This document shows positions 24,136 to 32,538 of a stretch of 36,925 nucleotides of DNA, one piece after another. A program made the position numbers and the translations under genes. Numbering within the stretch: position 1 is the stretch's first letter; each line of letters opens with the position of its first letter. Under the pieces are notes generated by a model that searched no databases, was not told the DNA's origin, and was given only the letters and a program-made list of their open reading frames with translations. The stretch is from Candidatus Woesearchaeota archaeon. Its GTDB lineage: Archaea; Nanobdellota; Nanobdellia; SCGC-AAA011-G17; UBA489. The stretch is taken from the NCBI GenBank assembly GCA_016845225.1, contig JAERTB010000006.1, positions 1-36,925 of the forward strand, read 5' to 3'.

Positions 24136-24951
24136 ATGAAAATTCCAATAAAAAAGAGAGAAAACAAAAATTTATCTAATTTTCTTTTCGAAGATTTGAA
24201 GATATCTAGAAAGTTTGCTAAATTAATGTATCAAGAATTTGGTAAATTTATTTCGTCCATGGTTCTCTTTGGTTCAGCAACAAAGAACATTCCAAATCCA
24301 AAAAGAGATATTGACATCTTAATTGTGTTAGACGATACTAGGATTCAATTTACTCAAGAGTTAGTTCAAACTTATAGAATCATTTTAGAAAAAACAATTG
24401 CAAAGGTTGATCCAAGAAGACTACATATTCAAACCATGAAGCTAACTTCATTTTGGGAATACGCAAGAGCAGGAGATCCAGTTGCAATTAATATTTTACG
24501 TTCAGGTGTAGCATTAATCGATACAAACGTATTTGATCCATTACAAGCACTTTTAGAACAAGGAAGAATAAGACCTTCACAAGAATCAGTTTGGACTTAT
24601 TATACAATGGCTCCAGCATCACTTAGACGTTCAGAACAACATCTTTTAACTGCGGCAGTTGATTTATACTGGGCGGCAGTTGATGCAGCACACGCAGCAT
24701 TAATGCACGCAGGACAGATTCCTCCTTCACCAGACCATGTAGCAGAAATGCTTCAAGAAAAATTAAATGCTCCCCATCAAGTTTCTAGAAAATCATTAAG
24801 AACCATGAAAGAACTTTATACAACTTTCAAAAAAATTGTTCACAGGGATATTAAATCAATTTCAGGAAAAGATTATGACATTTACAAAAAGAAAGCAGAA
24901 GATTTTGTGGATGAAATGAAAGAATTCTTAGAACATCATCCAAAAAATTAA
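24136..24951 (+). CDS. MNT nucleotidyltransferase-HEPN fusion protein
   Basis: The product has 271 residues. The N-terminal MNT domain has MVLFGSATKNIPNPKRDIDILI, with G46-S47, D58 and D60. The C-terminal half (about 150-265) is HEPN-like: AAVDLYWAAVDAAHAALMHAG, then VAEMLQEKL, and HRDIKSISGKDYDIY in the place of the HEPN R-x4-6-H motif, with no clear histidine in position. It is a single-chain version of the two-gene pairs at the left end, without the N-terminal winged helix. It is more Ala- and Gln-rich than those and sits among housekeeping genes, so a cellular role (tRNA or nucleotide modification) is as likely as toxin-antitoxin action. Confidence 0.75.
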   Translation: MKIPIKKRENKNLSNFLFEDLKISRKFAKLMYQEFGKFISSMVLFGSATKNIPNPKRDIDILIVLDDTRIQFTQELVQTYRIILEKTIAKVDPRRLHIQTMKLTSFWEYARAGDPVAINILRSGVALIDTNVFDPLQALLEQGRIRPSQESVWTYYTMAPASLRRSEQHLLTAAVDLYWAAVDAAHAALMHAGQIPPSPDHVAEMLQEKLNAPHQVSRKSLRTMKELYTTFKKIVHRDIKSISGKDYDIYKKKAEDFVDEMKEFLEHHPKN

Positions 24952-25508
24952 TTTAGATATTTTTCCAAAAAACTTTTTCTCATATTTTCTATCACTGTAA
25001 CATCTCTCGCTTCAATTCTTTTTTCAACAGCTTCCTCAGCTAAATCTAAATAAGCAAAATCTGTAGAAAGATACAATATCCCTTCAAAAAGATTATTAAA
25101 AGCAAAATATTTTTCCAAACCCAATGTTTTTTTAAAACTATGGCCCATAACACTTGAACAACTAGTTTCCCATTCCACCTTTTTTAAATTAATCTGAGGA
25201 TAATTTGTAGTTTCTTCTTTGAGGGCATCATTGTTCAAAAAATTAGTATCTGGTGTGAAAATCATAGGTTTTGTTTTATTTGTAAATGGGTTATAATCTC
25301 CTACAAGTTCAAAAAAATGTTCCAGTTTACCAGAAACAACAATGGAGCGCAACCGCTTAGCTTTTCCACCAATATCTTCAGCAAGATGTTTCACAAGAAT
25401 ATCATACTTGTCTTCAACAATTCTAGCAAATTTATTCAAATCTCTAGACTTATCTAATTCTTTCTCAAGAATAATATAATTATTACAAATCTCATCTAAA
25501 TAAGACAT
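24948..25508 (-). CDS. Unknown soluble protein
   Basis: The product has 186 residues. The N-terminal part is helical and basic (DLNKFARIVEDKYDILVKHL); the middle contains FTPDTNFLNNDALKEE; the C-terminal part is a long charged helix (AEEAVEKRIEARDVTVIENM). No signal or membrane segment. CTATATTAAAT about 30 bases upstream of the ATG is a TATA candidate. It overlaps the MNT-HEPN fusion gene by four bases at the 3' end. I do not recognise it. Confidence 0.6.
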   Translation of the reverse strand: MSYLDEICNNYIILEKELDKSRDLNKFARIVEDKYDILVKHLAEDIGGKAKRLRSIVVSGKLEHFFELVGDYNPFTNKTKPMIFTPDTNFLNNDALKEETTNYPQINLKKVEWETSCSSVMGHSFKKTLGLEKYFAFNNLFEGILYLSTDFAYLDLAEEAVEKRIEARDVTVIENMRKSFLEKYLN

Positions 25509-25583
25509 AAGTAATAGAATTAATCTGATTTAATATAGATATAGTAAATATAAAATAATAAATAAAAAAGTGGGGATTTCTCC

Positions 25584-26039
25584 CTACTTTTTATAAGAAT
25601 CGCCTAAAGCCTGTAATAACTTATTTGCAAAAAGTTCTTCTTTGTCTTCTGGAGTTACTTTAATGCCCATTTCTTTAGCAGCATCTTCTGAACTACCCAT
25701 AAGGAAGGTTTGAGTTATTCCGCCAATAGCTTCTTCAAGTCCGCCAAGTATTTTTCCTCTAGGTTGCATACTTCTAGGAAGATCTTTAATTTGTTCTAAA
25801 GCAGCATTATAATTAGTTACTCCTTTGATAAGTTGTGTTTGGTAGGGTTGAGAAAAAGCATTCATTTTCTTTTCACTTACTCCACCAAAATAAGCTACAA
25901 TAGCTTTATTCAAATCCTTTGCAAGATCTCCAGGTTCTGCAGTACCTGTTTCAGCTTTTTCCAATATTTTTCCCATTGAATTATATGCTCCTTTAAGAGA
26001 GTCAAATTCAGGGGTTGCTTTTTTAGTTTCTTTAGTCAT
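25584..26039 (-). CDS. Unknown helical protein
   Basis: The product has 151 residues with no signal or membrane segment and predicted mostly helical (SLKGAYNSMGKILEKAETGT; GGLEEAIGGITQTFLMGSSE). It contains EQIKDLPRSMQPRGKILGG in the centre. AGGAG lies about 15 bases before the ATG, further than usual for a Shine-Dalgarno. No family recognised. About 215 bases separate it from the divergent thiI. Confidence 0.6.
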   Translation of the reverse strand: MTKETKKATPEFDSLKGAYNSMGKILEKAETGTAEPGDLAKDLNKAIVAYFGGVSEKKMNAFSQPYQTQLIKGVTNYNAALEQIKDLPRSMQPRGKILGGLEEAIGGITQTFLMGSSEDAAKEMGIKVTPEDKEELFANKLLQALGDSYKK

Positions 26040-26152
26040 TTTATAATTAATCTCCTAGTAATTATTATATTATCCCCTAAATTAATAACTATTTAAACCT
26101 TTCTATTTGTATTTACTGTTAAGTAACAAATATCAAAAAGTCTCCGAAAAAA

Positions 26153-26178
26153 TATAAATCTCTCGTAAATTTTCCGAA
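26153..26178 (+). promoter_or_regulatory. TATA-linked motif upstream of thiI
   Basis: The block reads TATAAATCTCTCGTAAA then TTTTCCGAA. A near copy occurs just after thiI at 27433-27457. It begins with a TATA box, so it is probably a promoter with a conserved downstream element. A second TATA-like TTATAAATC near 26190 is closer to the thiI ATG. Confidence 0.35.
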
Positions 26179-26254
26179 CAAAAACCATTATAAATCTATT
26201 TTAATCAACAGCTATAAGGGCCAACGAGTCAATCAAACACCCCTTTAAAATAAA

Positions 26255-27427
26255 ATGAAACCAGACTGTTTTGTAGTACATTACGCAGAGATTGCAATCA
26301 AAGGAAAGAATCGACCACTTTTCGAAAGAATTCTAATTGAAAATATAAGAAAATCAATCAAAGGATTAAAGGCATTGGGGGTAAGAAGAAGATATGGAAG
26401 ATTAATAGTTGAATTAAAAGAAGACTCAAAATTAGATGAAATAGAACAAAAACTAAAGAAAGTTCCAGGAATAAGCTCATTCTCACCAGCAATAAAAACA
26501 AATCATGAGCTAGATAAAATCAAAGACGCTTCATTAATCCTAATGCAAGAAGCAACTGAAAATTCTTTTTATATTAAAGTAAAAAGATCATACAAAAAGT
26601 TCCCATTAAAGTCTATGGAAATTTCAAAAGAAGTAGGAACGCATCTAGGGAAAGTAAAGGGAAAAATTGTAGACTTTGTTACACCAGAAATAACCCTTTT
26701 CATAGAGATAGTTGAAAACGGAGCATATGTTTACACAAAAAAAGTCCAAGGAATAGGTGGACTTCCAGTAAGTGTTTCTGGAAAAGTGATGGTTTTACTT
26801 TCAGGAGGAATCGATTCTCCAGTTGCAGCTTATTTAACATTAAAAAGAGGGTGTAAAAATATTTATGTTCATTTCCATTCAGAACCATACACAAAAGAAT
26901 CATCAAGAAAGAAAGTAGAAGAGTTAGCTAGACAAATAGCAGAACATCAAAACGAAACTAAAATATTTATGGTTCCTTTAATTGATATTCAAAAAGAAGT
27001 AATGACTAAAACAGATAAAAAATACAGAATAATCCTTTACAGAAGATTCATGTTTAGAATTGCAGAAGCACTAGCAAGAAAGAGTAAGGCAAAAGCATTA
27101 GTTACTGGGGAAAACTTGGGACAAGTTGCATCACAAACAATTGAAAATATTCACGCAATACATTCAACAATCAATATGCCAGTAATACAACCCTTAATCA
27201 CATTTGACAAACAAGAAATAATTAACTTAGCAGAAAAAGTAGGAACTTATGAAAAATCAATTGAACCTCATGACGATTGTTGTTCTTTATTCGTACCTAA
27301 ACATCCTGCAACAAAATCAGATATTAATAAAGTAATAGAAGAAGAATCAAAATTAGATGTCGAAACATTAGTTAAAGCAGCAATAAAGAAAACAGAGAAA
27401 GTTTCAATAAACAATCCAGATAATTAA
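26255..27427 (+). CDS. thiI: tRNA 4-thiouridine synthetase ThiI
   Basis: The product has 390 residues. It adenylates U8 of tRNA and installs sulphur to give 4-thiouridine. N-terminal region: ferredoxin-like plus THUMP (HYAEIAIKGKNRPLFE; about 1-170). PP-loop: LLSGGIDSPVAAY (about 180-192). Further blocks are HFHSEPYT and TGENLGQVASQTIEN. The catalytic cysteine region is DDCCSLFVPKHP. No C-terminal rhodanese domain, as in other archaeal ThiI. A role in thiazole synthesis cannot be judged from here. Confidence 0.94.
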   Translation: MKPDCFVVHYAEIAIKGKNRPLFERILIENIRKSIKGLKALGVRRRYGRLIVELKEDSKLDEIEQKLKKVPGISSFSPAIKTNHELDKIKDASLILMQEATENSFYIKVKRSYKKFPLKSMEISKEVGTHLGKVKGKIVDFVTPEITLFIEIVENGAYVYTKKVQGIGGLPVSVSGKVMVLLSGGIDSPVAAYLTLKRGCKNIYVHFHSEPYTKESSRKKVEELARQIAEHQNETKIFMVPLIDIQKEVMTKTDKKYRIILYRRFMFRIAEALARKSKAKALVTGENLGQVASQTIENIHAIHSTINMPVIQPLITFDKQEIINLAEKVGTYEKSIEPHDDCCSLFVPKHPATKSDINKVIEEESKLDVETLVKAAIKKTEKVSINNPDN

Positions 27428-27432
27428 TTCTT

Positions 27433-27457
27433 TATAAATCTCCGTAAACCTTCCGAA
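27433..27457 (+). promoter_or_regulatory. TATA-linked motif after thiI
   Basis: TATAAATCTCCGTAAA then CCTTCCGAA matches the block at 26153-26178 except for one indel and two substitutions. It lies 60-85 bases before the small gene at 27519, too far for a leaderless start; ATTATACG near 27484 is the nearer TATA candidate. Confidence 0.3.
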
Positions 27458-27518
27458 TATTTCTAAGAAACTTACTTAAACTATTATACGCTCTAAAAAA
27501 ATAAGTTTGGGGGTCAAA

Positions 27519-27622
27519 ATGGAACTTGAAAACATAGTAGAAAATTATTCAAAGAATCTACTATCAATTTGCCAGAGGATCACAAAATTAGGATAGATCA
27601 CGATAAGTTCTATCCGAAATAA
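27519..27622 (+). pseudogene. Small gene with an apparent frameshift
   Basis: From ATG 27519 the frame reads MELENIVENYSKNLLS and then stops at 27596 after ten unconvincing residues. One added base near 27567-27572 would continue it as NLPEDHKIRIDHDKFYPK to a stop at 27620-27622, a much more protein-like end. The restored product would have about 34 residues. It ends four bases before the next broken gene. Either sequencing error or decay could explain it. Confidence 0.4.
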
Positions 27623-27626
27623 AAAA

Positions 27627-27942
27627 ATGAAACTAATAAGTAGCGGAAACAGAAAGGGAAGATTTTATTATTTATTTAATAAAGAAGATAATTTTTTTTT
27701 CAAGATTCCCAAAATTTTTAATTGGATGCGGTTTTGAAAATTTAAAAGAATACGAAGATTATCAAGAAAATACTCCAGATATAAGAACTTTTGAAAATAA
27801 AATTGAACATTTTAAAAATGAAAGCTATGATATTGATGTTATATTTACCCATAATAGCATAGTATTAATCATAAGAACAGACGAAGATAATAAAGAAAAT
27901 CTAAATATGGGAATTAAAAAACTAGCTTTTGAAAATAATTAA
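27627..27942 (+). pseudogene. Unknown gene frameshifted in a T9 tract
   Basis: ATG 27627 gives MKLISSGNRKGRFYYLFNKE and reaches a run of nine T at 27692-27700, then stops at about 27734-27736. With eight T the frame continues through FPKFLIGCGFENLKEYEDYQ and DIDVIFTHNSIVLIIRTDE to a stop at 27940-27942, about 104 residues in all. The downstream part is clearly coding in character. Possible causes are homopolymer sequencing error, slippage-based switching, or pseudogenisation. The family is not recognised. Confidence 0.6.
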
Positions 27943-28187
27943 TTCGAGTAAAATGTTTTTTCACAAAGAGGACAATAGTACTGCTGTTTCCAATCTACTT
28001 GGATTTCTTCATAGTAAGTAGGTTGTACAGTAGTCATAGAATCATAAGGCAAATTAGTTTCACAATCAATACAATATAAATCGGAATTTTCATTAGAGGC
28101 CATTTTCTCAAAACTGACTTTCCTCACAAAATAAACAAATTCATCATCAATTCCAATTTTGCTTTCAAGATCGTCATTATTGTCCAT
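27939..28187 (-). CDS. Small zinc-ribbon protein
   Basis: The product has 82 residues. Two CxxC pairs, YCIDCE and YYCPLCEKTF, separated by about 30 residues, make a zinc ribbon in the C-terminal half. The N-terminus is acidic (MDNNDDLESKIGIDDEFVYF). Such proteins commonly bind nucleic acids or other proteins. It overlaps the broken gene at 27627-27942 by four bases, tail to tail. No closer family seen. Confidence 0.65.
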   Translation of the reverse strand: MDNNDDLESKIGIDDEFVYFVRKVSFEKMASNENSDLYCIDCETNLPYDSMTTVQPTYYEEIQVDWKQQYYCPLCEKTFYSN

Positions 28188-28270
28188 TTAAATTATTTAA
28201 TCAAAGAAATATTTAAGGATTATTGTTCAAAATCCAACATATTTATAAATATCCAACCCATGATTATTTT

Positions 28271-28975
28271 ATGAAAAGAGAGAGTGTGATTTCTTTAAAG
28301 AACGTTTGGAGATCTTATCAGATGGGAGATTCAGTTCTTCATGCAGCTAAACAAATAAATTTAGAAATTCCAAAAGGAGAATTTATTGCAATTGTTGGTC
28401 CAAGTGGAGCAGGAAAAAGCACAATCATGAATTTAATCGGTTGTTTAGATATTCCAACAAAAGGAAAAATTTCTTTAGACAACAAGGATATTTCAAAATT
28501 AAAAGAAAGCGATTTATCAAACATCAGAGGAAAAAAAATAGGTTTTGTATTTCAACAGTTTAATCTTTTGCCTTCATTAAGTGCATTAGAAAATGTCTAT
28601 CTCCCAATGTCTTTCCAAAACACAGATAGAGTAAAGGGAATAAAGAAAGCAGAACAACTACTAAAAAAAGTAGGCATGTCCCACAGACTTCATCACAAAC
28701 CTTCAGAACTTTCAGGAGGAGAAAGACAAAGGGTATCGATTGCAAGATCTTTAGCTAATTCTCCAGAAATAATTTTAGCAGATGAACCAACTGGAAATTT
28801 AGACACCAAAACAGGAAAAAATGTGATGGATTTACTTAATGAGATACATCAAACAGGTTCAACAGTAATTTTAATTACTCATGATCTTCATTTAGTGAAA
28901 CATGCAGAAAGAATAATATTTTTAAAAGATGGAATCATAGAAAAGATAAAGAATAATGGTAAAAGAGGTAAATAA
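28271..28975 (+). CDS. ABC transporter ATPase, MacB/LolD type
   Basis: The product has 234 residues from ATG 28271, supported by TTTATAAATA about 25 bases upstream; a longer in-frame start at 28223 would include the TATA box. Walker A GPSGAGKS (43-50), Q-loop FQQFNLLPSLSALENV, signature LSGGERQR, Walker B ILADEPTGNLD and H-loop ITHD are all intact. The sequence after Walker A (TIMNLIGCLD) is typical of MacB/LolD ATPases that power FtsX-type permeases. It is first in a four-gene operon with a surface protein and two permeases. Confidence 0.93.
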   Translation: MKRESVISLKNVWRSYQMGDSVLHAAKQINLEIPKGEFIAIVGPSGAGKSTIMNLIGCLDIPTKGKISLDNKDISKLKESDLSNIRGKKIGFVFQQFNLLPSLSALENVYLPMSFQNTDRVKGIKKAEQLLKKVGMSHRLHHKPSELSGGERQRVSIARSLANSPEIILADEPTGNLDTKTGKNVMDLLNEIHQTGSTVILITHDLHLVKHAERIIFLKDGIIEKIKNNGKRGK

Positions 28976-29822
28976 TTATTTGAGAGTATTCTCAACACTA
29001 TTAATAGTTCTATTAGTTGCACCTATAATCTCTGCACAGAGCATTCAAATAGGTTTAATCAATCAAGATCCTGATCCTGTTCATGCAGGTTCAGTTGTAG
29101 AGGTTAAATTTAAATTAGAAAACTTTTGGCAAGAAACAAGGGAAGAAGTGATCGTAGAAATAATTCCCGAATATCCATTTTCATTATATTCTGGCTCAAA
29201 AACAAAAAATATTGGTGTTCTAGAGGGAAGACAATCAGGCAGCGACGCAGTAATTGTAGATTATCAAATTAAAGTAGATGAACACGCAGTAGATGGAGAT
29301 CAAGAAATTAAAGTTTCTTTAAGAATTGGAGAAACAGAATGGATATATGAAGATACTTTCTATATTGATGTTAAAAAAGAAAAATTAAATCTTAAAACCT
29401 ACATAAGAAGTAGTGAATTAATCACTCCGGGTTCAAAAGGAAAAGTTTCAATAGAACTTGCAAATGCCGGAGGATATGATATTGAATTTTTAGAATTAAC
29501 CTTATTGCCTTCTGAAGATTACAAACTACTTTCAACAAGCAATTATGCTTACATTGGAGATCTAGATTCAGATGATACAGAAAGTGAAGAATTTCAAATT
29601 TATGTTTCAGAAGAAATTTCAGAAGTAAACCTTCCAGTAAAAGTAGTTTACGAAATAAACGATTACACTTACGAATCAGAAGAATCATTAAAACTTCAAT
29701 TACTAACCAAACAAGAAGCAATAAATATTGGATTAATTAAAGTTAGTTACGCAAAACAAATCTGGTTAGGTATTTTAATTGGACTAATTCTCCTTTTCAT
29801 ATTCAAAAAATTTAAGAAATGA
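28956..29822 (+). CDS. Exported, C-terminally anchored accessory protein of the ABC operon
   Basis: The product has 288 residues. A signal peptide (VFSTLLIVLLVAPIISAQS, about 11-29) is followed by two immunoglobulin-like, CARDB/S-layer-type beta domains (about 30-140 and 143-255; each opens with strands such as VVEVKFKLEN and GKVSIELANAGG). It ends with a membrane anchor (WLGILIGLILLFIFKKFKK). The start overlaps the ATPase gene by 20 bases and the end overlaps the first permease by four. It probably sits outside the membrane and works with the permeases, a layout seen in archaeal MacB-like operons. Confidence 0.75.
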   Translation: MVKEVNNYLRVFSTLLIVLLVAPIISAQSIQIGLINQDPDPVHAGSVVEVKFKLENFWQETREEVIVEIIPEYPFSLYSGSKTKNIGVLEGRQSGSDAVIVDYQIKVDEHAVDGDQEIKVSLRIGETEWIYEDTFYIDVKKEKLNLKTYIRSSELITPGSKGKVSIELANAGGYDIEFLELTLLPSEDYKLLSTSNYAYIGDLDSDDTESEEFQIYVSEEISEVNLPVKVVYEINDYTYESEESLKLQLLTKQEAINIGLIKVSYAKQIWLGILIGLILLFIFKKFKK

Positions 29823-31039
29823 TTAAGGACAATCTTAGAGTAGTTTATTCTTCTCTGAAAAGAAGGAAGCTAAGAAGTTGGCTTACACTTGTAGGAATTT
29901 TAATAGGTATAACTGCAGTAATTACTTTAATTTCACTAGGAGAAGGTATAAGGGGAGCAGTTACCTCGCAATTTGATTTTCTTAATCCGGAAGTTTTAAC
30001 AGTTAGGGCAGAAGGTATAGCTCTAGGTCCGCCAGGTTCTGGCGTTTCAAATCCATTACAAGAAAAATACATTAAAGATATTGAAAAATTAAAAGGGGTA
30101 GATTTAGCCATAGGGCGTATCATCGAAGATTCGCAAATAAGATTCAATGGCAGAAGCCATTTTTCCTTTGCCATAAGTTTTCCAAAAAATGGAGATAAGG
30201 ATATAATAAAAAAAGTAGTTCAATTAGAGGTTGAAAAAGGAGAGATGTTAGATTCTTCAGACACTTACAGAATTGTAGTTGGGAGCGATTATTCCAAGTC
30301 AGATATGTTTGGAAAAGCTGTAGAATTGAGAGATGAATTAGAAATTGAAGGAAAAAAATTCAAAGTTAAGGGAATTTTAGAAAAGAAAGGGAGTTTCATA
30401 GTAGATCACGCAGTAATAATTAATGAAGATCCTCTAAAAGAGTTATACAATCATGAAGACACCTATGAGTTAATTGTAGTAAAGGTTGAATCAGAATCAC
30501 AAATTGAACAAGTAAAAGAAAGACTAGAAAAATATCTCAGAAAAGAAAGAGATGTAGATGAAGGGGAAGAAGATTTCACTGTGAGTTCACCAGAAGAAAC
30601 TTTAAAATCCTTAGACAGCACATTATTCGGAATTCAATTATTCATATATTTAATAGCAGCAATTTCAATTTTAGTTGGAGGAATAGGGATTGCAAACACT
30701 ATGTATACTTCAGTTTTAGAAAGGACAAGAGACATTGGAGTGATGAAAGCAGTAGGTGCAAAAGATTCTCAAATAACTGCATTATTTCTTTTAGAATCAG
30801 GATTGTTGGGATTAGTTGGGGGAATAGTTGGAATAATTTTTGGAGCATCTACCTCAGTAGTTCTAGCAAAAATAGGAAATAAATTTCTTTCAGAAGGATT
30901 AATTCAAATCAATTTACCTTTAGAATTTATTTTAGCAACTCTAATTTTCTCATTCTTAGTTGGCGTAATCTCAGGAATAGTTCCTGCAATAAAGGCTTCA
31001 AGATTAAAACCCATTGATGCCCTGAGGTACAGAAGATGA
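29819..31039 (+). CDS. FtsX/MacB-type permease, first of two
   Basis: The product has 406 residues. One N-terminal membrane segment (WLTLVGILIGITAVITLIS, about 20-39) is followed by a large external MacB_PCD-like domain (about 45-260) and an FtsX core with three segments (about 275-300, 324-350, 368-392). The conserved loop YTSVLERTRDIGVMKAVGA lies after the first core segment. It joins the previous gene by an ATGA overlap. Substrate unknown; exporters of this type move lipids, peptides or lipoproteins, or transmit mechanical force. Confidence 0.9.
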   Translation: MIKDNLRVVYSSLKRRKLRSWLTLVGILIGITAVITLISLGEGIRGAVTSQFDFLNPEVLTVRAEGIALGPPGSGVSNPLQEKYIKDIEKLKGVDLAIGRIIEDSQIRFNGRSHFSFAISFPKNGDKDIIKKVVQLEVEKGEMLDSSDTYRIVVGSDYSKSDMFGKAVELRDELEIEGKKFKVKGILEKKGSFIVDHAVIINEDPLKELYNHEDTYELIVVKVESESQIEQVKERLEKYLRKERDVDEGEEDFTVSSPEETLKSLDSTLFGIQLFIYLIAAISILVGGIGIANTMYTSVLERTRDIGVMKAVGAKDSQITALFLLESGLLGLVGGIVGIIFGASTSVVLAKIGNKFLSEGLIQINLPLEFILATLIFSFLVGVISGIVPAIKASRLKPIDALRYRR

Positions 31040-32253
31040 TTAACCAACATTTATTAAAAATTTCACTTTCAAATTTAAAGAAAAGAAAATTAAGAAGTTT
31101 TTTAACAATTCTTTCAGTATTCATAGGGGTAACAGCATTATTTGTATTAATCAGTTTTGGACAAGGATTGGTTGGTTTTGTTGATGATTTTGCAACTAAA
31201 ATGGGTGATGATAAAATTATTGTTCAACCAAAAGGAACTGGTTTTGGTCCACCTTCTCCAGACTCAAACATTGTGTTTACAGAAAAAGAATTAAATTTTG
31301 TAGAAGATATTTCTGGAGTAGAAGAGGCATCTGGAATTTATTTTGACATAGCCGAAGTAGAGTTTGAAGAAAGAAAAAAATATATTTACATAATTGGATC
31401 AGATATCAAAGAACACAAAAAATTAATTGAAGAGGTTTATAGTTTAGAAATTGAAACAGGGAGAGAATTAAAAGGAAAAGAAAAGAAAGATGCAGTTTTG
31501 GGTTATGGATATTCAAGTGATGATGGAACATTTCCTAATGAAGTAAAACTAGGAGATAAGCTTTTAGTAAATGGGATTGAAGTAAAAGTAAAGGGATTTT
31601 ATGAAGAAGTTGGAAATCCTGTAGATGATTACAATGTTTATTTAACCTTAAATGGATTTGAAGAAATTTTCTCTCCAACTGCTTACCAATCAATCATTGT
31701 ACGCTCCTCTCCAGGTGAAGAACCAGCAGAACTTGCAAGTAAAATACAAGAAGAATTAAGAAAAGAAAGAGGACAGTCAAGAGGCAATGAAGATTTCTTT
31801 GTTGAAACTTTTGAACAAGTAATAAAATCATTTACTTCAATTTTATCAACAATAAATGTAGTGTTAATTTTAATCGCCTTAATTTCTTTGATTGTTGCAG
31901 GGGTAAATATTGCAAACACAATGTACGCTTCAGTTTTAGAAAGAACAAGAGACATAGGAGTGATGAAAGCAATAGGTGCAAAAAATCATTTAATCCTAAT
32001 TAGCTTTGCATTAGAATCTGGATTCCTTTCTTTAATCGGAGGAGTGTTAGCAACATTAATCGGAACTTTAATTTCAATAAGCGCAGGAAAATTAGTTGCA
32101 AGTTCTGGTTACGGAATGTTAAGTCCTGCATTAAATTTTAAATTATATCTTGGATGCATTTTATTTTCAGTATTTATTGGAATTTTTGCAGGAATTTTGC
32201 CGGCATACAGAGCTTCAAAAATGAATCCTGTTGATGCATTAAGATACGAATAA
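31036..32253 (+). CDS. FtsX/MacB-type permease, second of two
   Basis: The product has 405 residues and is paralogous to the preceding permease along its whole length: the same RRKLRS/KKRKLRS start, a GFGPPSPDSN loop matching GPPGSGVSN, an identical SVLERTRDIGVMKA core and a closing NPVDALRYE. It begins in an ATGA overlap. Two unequal permeases suggest a heterodimer driven by the single ATPase. It is the last gene before the rRNA promoter. Confidence 0.9.
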   Translation: MINQHLLKISLSNLKKRKLRSFLTILSVFIGVTALFVLISFGQGLVGFVDDFATKMGDDKIIVQPKGTGFGPPSPDSNIVFTEKELNFVEDISGVEEASGIYFDIAEVEFEERKKYIYIIGSDIKEHKKLIEEVYSLEIETGRELKGKEKKDAVLGYGYSSDDGTFPNEVKLGDKLLVNGIEVKVKGFYEEVGNPVDDYNVYLTLNGFEEIFSPTAYQSIIVRSSPGEEPAELASKIQEELRKERGQSRGNEDFFVETFEQVIKSFTSILSTINVVLILIALISLIVAGVNIANTMYASVLERTRDIGVMKAIGAKNHLILISFALESGFLSLIGGVLATLIGTLISISAGKLVASSGYGMLSPALNFKLYLGCILFSVFIGIFAGILPAYRASKMNPVDALRYE

Positions 32254-32271
32254 TAAGACTTCTCTACAGCA

Positions 32272-32283
32272 AAGCTTATAAAC
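32272..32283 (+). promoter_or_regulatory. rRNA operon promoter (TATA box with BRE)
   Basis: AAGCTTATAAAC, preceded by A-rich bases suitable as a BRE, is the only strong TATA element between the last permease stop and 16S. Transcription would start near 32300-32310, leaving a leader of about 230 bases. Confidence 0.55.
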
Positions 32284-32538
32284 ACTCTACGGACACTTAT
32301 TCCCACAACATCCAAGTGTGTGGGGATGTAATACAAACATAGTAAGAGTTACTCTTATGCCGTTTTATTCTCGACCACAAAATGATGTTTTAATGATAGG
32401 ATGTATCCCGATCAATGAAGGTTACATTTGTAATGAGTACTTACAATGGTATGATGTTGGCATGAATTTTGGTAGATGGTAGCGCAAAAAGAAACTGTCT
32501 AAACCTTAAACAAATATATTACAAAATAAGATCGTACA
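32284..32538 (+). other. Pre-16S leader with hairpins
   Basis: The leader holds CCCACA/TGTGGG and the overlapping ACATCC/GGATGT repeats near 32312-32340, which are mutually exclusive stems, and TAAGAG-TTA-CTCTTA at 32343-32357. Its 3' part forms the processing stem with the sequence after 16S. A 41-codon open frame at 32357-32482 overlaps this stem and is treated as chance. Confidence 0.5.
32453..32484 (+). other. 5' strand of pre-16S processing stem (bulge-helix-bulge)
   Basis: GTTGGCATGAATT (32456-32468) pairs exactly with 34048-34060, and TGGTAGCG (32477-32484) pairs exactly with 34032-34039. Between them lie T32469, which can wobble-pair with G34047, the 4-base strand TGGT (32470-32473) and the 3-base bulge AGA (32474-32476). 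This is the geometry cut by archaeal tRNA-splicing endonuclease EndA. Confidence 0.8.

Noticed and set aside
32357-32482. 41-codon open frame (MPFYSRPQNDVLMIG...) in the rRNA leader
   Set aside because: Its 3' third coincides with the pre-16S processing stem, whose base pairing fixes the sequence, and no Shine-Dalgarno or own promoter is seen. It is best explained as chance within a structured leader.
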